DNA from: Gonium pectorale
Taxonomy: Eukaryota; Chlorophyta; Chlorophyceae; Chlamydomonadales; Volvocaceae
DNA: 19,267 nucleotides
Reading direction: 5' to 3'
NCBI GenBank assembly: GCA_001584585.1
Contig: LSYV01000106.1
Coordinates: 169,806-189,072 of the forward strand
Shown: piece after piece, positions 17,401-19,267 of the stretch
Layout of the letters: every line of letters starts with the position of its first letter
Numbering within the stretch: position 1 is the first letter of the stretch
Program-made: the position numbers and the translations under genes
The notes under the pieces: model-generated
What the model was told of the DNA's origin: nothing
The model's input: only the letters and a program-made list of their open reading frames with translations
Databases searched by the model: none

Positions 17401-19267
17401 GTGTAGAGGGTCACCTCGCCGGCCTCGCCGCCCAAATCTGCTAACTCCACCGGGGTCACCAGGCCCAGCACAGGGCACTCGGTCCCAAGCTGGCCGGCTG
17501 CCGCAGCGGCGCAGCAAGCGTCGTTGTTGGTTAGCTGCCAGAAGAAGAAGGCCTTGTGGTTCAGCGGCTCCGCAATGCCCTGCGTGGGAATTGCGTGGGT
17601 TTGGAGGAGGTGGGGGGTACGAGGGTGGGATGCGTTTGACAGGGGGACGGGCGGGGGCACATGAGGGAGGGGCGTGGAGGAGGCTGACAGCAGCAGGTGG
17701 GTGAGGGGGCAGGGGTTGTTAGCGTGGCCGATATCGCCGTGCAAAGGTATTGATGAACTCGCGGACTGCATAGCCAAGGGTTGCGCTAGTGTAAGGCCCC
17801 ATTGGGCATGCCACGTGCGCAACTGACCTCTGGCGCCGGCGGCCCAAAGAACGTCGTGTTGGAGTACACGGGCGAAATCAGGCTCACGGGCACCATGAGC
17901 GCTGCCACGGACCTATTAGAAAGGGTGGGGGTTGTAAGGGCTTGTAACGTGGCTTGCAATGAGGCTTGTAACAAGGCTTGTCACGAGCCACGAGAGAACG
18001 GGCGCAAGGCACTGAGGAGCATGTGAAACACAGCCCAGACTCATTCGGTCGTTGCCGACTGGCGGCCGAACTCGGTAAACTGTTCACTCAGCGATTCTGG
18101 TGAAGCATACCCAGCACAAACGCAAGTACCCAAGGCATCGGCACGCCCCCTACCGTCCCCCGATCCCCCTTAGACCCGTGCGCCTCCCCCCACTCTCACG
18201 AATGCCTTCCAACCCTCTTCCCCCCACTCTCACGTCTGGTCCGCCATCGCCCCGCCCAGTGCCACGTGGCAGTACACCTTGGCGCCCCACGAACTGGCCG
18301 TGTCCCGCGTGTACATGGCCAGGAAGCTGCCGCTTGCCAGCGGCGCCGAAGCAGTGGCCGGGCCCGCCGCTGCGGTGCTCCCTGTGCGGAAGGCCGCCGT
18401 GGGGCGGCAGCGCTGGCGGTACACGCGGGCGTTGTCGCTGATGACGACCAGGTAGGTGTCCTGCTGGGAGGCGGCGGGCGCCATGAACACCGAATACCCC
18501 GACGGCACGGCGTACCAAAGCCGGCTGCCGAAGCTGGAGTCGGAGACGTTGAGGTAGCCGAGGCCGGGCCTCGGTGCATCCACTGCTAGGTAGCTGCACA
18601 GGTAGGTCCCCGAGGGAACGGAGGGGAGTGCCAGCTGGGTCGAGACGACGCGCGCATGGGGGTCCAGGCTGGCGTTGGCGGGGAGGAGGAGCGGAAGAAG
18701 GAGAGGGGCGTTAAATATGAGGAGCTGGTGCGGCAGGTCAGGCGGGGGCGGCGGCGGGCTGGATGGCGGCAGAGCATCCGGAGGCAGTGGCTGGCCGGGC
18801 GTAAGAGGGGATTCTGATGGCGGAACATCCTCTACTGGCGGGGGTGGGATTCCTGGCGAGTCAGCCGGTGGCGAGCCGTACTGAGGTGGAAACGGGGCCC
18901 CTTGGGGCACGTCTGGAGGCTGAGGGAGCCCATATGTAGGTGGCGGCGGAGGGGCCCCTGGCGTCAACACGGAAGGCGGTGGAAGCTCTTCCACTGGGGG
19001 TGGTGGGGCTCCAGGCCGCGAGTTCGGAGGCGGTGGAAGTCCATCCCCAGGGGAGCGTGGGGGCTCTGGCGGCGACTCCGGGGGCGGTGGAGGTCCGCCA
19101 CCATTGGCCGGTGGGGGCTCCAGCGGTGAGTCCGGAGGCGGTGGAAGTCCATCCCCAGGGGAGGGCGAAGACTCCAGCGGCGAGCCCGGGGGCGGTGGAA
19201 GTCTGCCACCATTGGCCGGTGGGGACTCTAGCGGCGAGCCCGGAGGCGGGGGAAGCTTACCCTCGCT
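11484..19267 (-). CDS. Receptor-like membrane protein: Pro-rich + C-type-lectin-like + LRR + TM, no kinase (partial)
   Basis: Exons 5'->3' on the minus strand: 19267(open)-18234, 17912-17828, 17579-16940, 16770-16703, 16425-16321, 16016-15224, 15057-14945, 14653-12718, 12493-11484. Window numbering gives 1,927 residues; the N-terminus and signal peptide are outside. Regions: Pro-rich repeats 1-180; unassigned Cys-containing region about 195-373; CTLD about 489-586 with Cys508, 550, 576 and 584; Pro-rich linker to about 640; LRR N-cap (AAALLRIAEDF, Cys663/678/686); LRRs about 700-1201 of the LxxLxLxxNxLxGxLP type; disordered island 1202-1362; two or three further LRRs to about 1424; Cys1428/1450; Pro-rich stalk 1453-1589; TM 1609-1632; cytosolic tail 1633-1927 without a kinase. 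All joins agree in phase. One (16703 to 16425) requires a GC-AG intron, so exon 16703-16770 and that join are less certain. A cell-surface role, perhaps in recognition or adhesion, is inferred from the domains only. A split into two genes is possible, but no start Met or signal peptide appears before the LRR exons. The last exon contains a possible extra donor at 11808. Confidence 0.72.
12372..12443 (-). other. Transmembrane helix of the receptor-like protein
   Basis: Residues 1609-1632 form one uninterrupted hydrophobic segment (starts WWVGVIVASAV, then five Leu) flanked by Lys1607 outside and Arg1633, Arg1635 inside. It follows the Pro-rich stalk, as expected for a type I membrane protein. 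Confidence 0.9.
12494..12717 (-). other. Intron between the Pro-rich stalk exon and the TM exon
   Basis: On the minus strand it starts GTAAGTCC and ends ATCTGCTGCAG. It is phase 1, and the split codon (A|GC, Ser1592) joins NLQG to TPPPPAG just before the membrane helix. Confidence 0.85.
14654..14944 (-). other. Intron between two LRR exons
   Basis: On the minus strand it starts GTGCGCGT and ends CCAACAG, phase 0. The join SALRRLQ|VLDVSTNVLSG reconstructs an intact LRR. Confidence 0.88.
15058..15223 (-). other. Intron within an LRR
   Basis: On the minus strand it starts GTCCGTGG and ends CTCCCGCAG, phase 1. The split Gly codon rebuilds SCGLTG|TLPLSFTDM, a normal LRR pattern. Confidence 0.88.
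16017..16320 (-). other. Intron before the LRR N-terminal cap
   Basis: On the minus strand it starts GTACGTGG and ends TTACGTTCAG, phase 0, joining DPTGLAAQ to AAALLRIAEDF. The open frame continues upstream of the acceptor, but without an ATG and through a pyrimidine tract, which supports the intron. Confidence 0.78.
16426..16702 (-). other. Putative GC-AG intron between CTLD and LRR parts
   Basis: This connection is phase 0 only if the donor is GAG|GCGAGC (16702-16701), a GC donor, with acceptor CACCGCAG at 16427-16426. GT donors nearby (GTTACC, GTAATG, GTACAT) are phase 1 and find no matching acceptor. A phase-2 alternative uses CCAG|GTTGAT at 16607 and an acceptor at TTCCAG. Confidence 0.4.
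16771..16939 (-). other. Intron directly after the CTLD
   Basis: On the minus strand it starts GTGAGCGC and ends GCCGCCACAG, phase 1. The split codon (G|AA) joins PFVCVR to EATGPFPPRPP. Confidence 0.78.
17580..17827 (-). other. Intron before the CTLD exon
   Basis: On the minus strand it starts GTCAGTTG and ends ATTCCCACGCAG, phase 0, joining FFGPPAPE to GIAEPLNHK. The open frame running across part of it has no supporting motif. Confidence 0.8.
17913..18233 (-). other. Intron after the N-terminal exon
   Basis: On the minus strand it starts GTGAGAGT and ends CCTTTCTAATAG, phase 2. The split codon (AC|G) joins MADQ-T to SVAALMVPV. It holds two small repeats, listed separately. Confidence 0.8.
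17939..17986 (-). repeat. Four-copy 12-bp tandem repeat near a 3' splice site
   Basis: GGCTTG on the plus strand recurs at 17939, 17951, 17963 and 17975, exactly 12 bases apart, each followed by a TAAC, CAAT, TAAC or TCAC variant. On the coding strand the units read as ACAAGCC elements just upstream of the acceptor at 17913. Confidence 0.85.
18186..18234 (-). repeat. 15-bp direct repeat duplicating a splice donor
   Basis: The 15-mer at 18186-18200 is repeated exactly at 18220-18234. On the minus strand the 18234 copy contains the exon end and the donor GTGAGAGT, and the other copy places an identical donor 34 bases downstream. Confidence 0.88.
18966..19260 (-). repeat. 108-bp higher-order repeat (two 54-bp units) coding a Pro-rich array
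   Basis: Matching blocks lie exactly 108 bases apart: GGAGGCGGTGGAAGTCC at 19026 and 19134, and the GCCACCATTGGCCGG blocks in the alternate units. Each 54-bp unit codes 18 residues of the form LPPPPxSPLE followed alternately by a PPANGG or PSPGDG ending. The array reaches the window edge, so its copy number is unknown. Confidence 0.88.

Noticed and set aside
1..19267. CRISPR arrays, tRNA or rRNA genes, insertion sequences
   Set aside because: No spaced direct repeats, tRNA T-loop boxes, rRNA cores or transposase motifs were found. The repeats seen are contiguous micro- or minisatellites.

Overview
The window looks like nuclear DNA of a green alga (Chlorophyta, most likely Chlorophyceae). It is very GC-rich, its genes are split by many GT-AG introns of about 220-930 bp, its proteins are rich in Ala/Gly/Pro, and one surface protein carries long proline-rich stalks like the hydroxyproline-rich proteins of Chlamydomonas relatives. 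The plant-style bHLH-ACT factor and plant-style LRR motifs agree. I cannot name the species.

Layout, left to right. (1) 1-2406, plus strand: the 3' part of an unidentified gene with WD40-like strands and low-complexity linkers, in three exons, its 5' end outside the window. (2) 2407-3667: an intergenic stretch with probable 3' UTR and polyadenylation signals of gene 1, then the 5' region of the next gene. (3) 3668-8099, plus strand: a nine-exon gene whose splice phases all agree, encoding a 443-residue bHLH transcription factor with an H-E-R basic region and a C-terminal ACT domain. (4) 8100-11483: about 3.4 kb between convergent genes with no gene I can support. (5) 11484-19267, minus strand: a large receptor-like gene running off the right edge, with at least nine exons in this model and at least 1,927 residues in the window.

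Read from the minus strand, the receptor-like protein has: an 18-residue Pro-rich repeat array, an unassigned Cys-containing region, a C-type-lectin-like domain with the four canonical Cys positions, Pro-rich linkers, a plant LRR N-terminal cap, roughly 15-17 plant-type LRRs interrupted by a 161-residue disordered island, a Cys-paired C-terminal region, a second Pro-rich stalk, one transmembrane helix and a cytoplasmic tail of about 295 residues with no kinase. The CTLD + LRR + single-TM arrangement without a kinase is the most unusual thing here. The splice joins are phase-consistent except that one join needs a non-canonical GC-AG intron.

The three genes do not form an obvious functional unit. 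Genes 1 and 2 are co-directional, and genes 2 and 3 are convergent.
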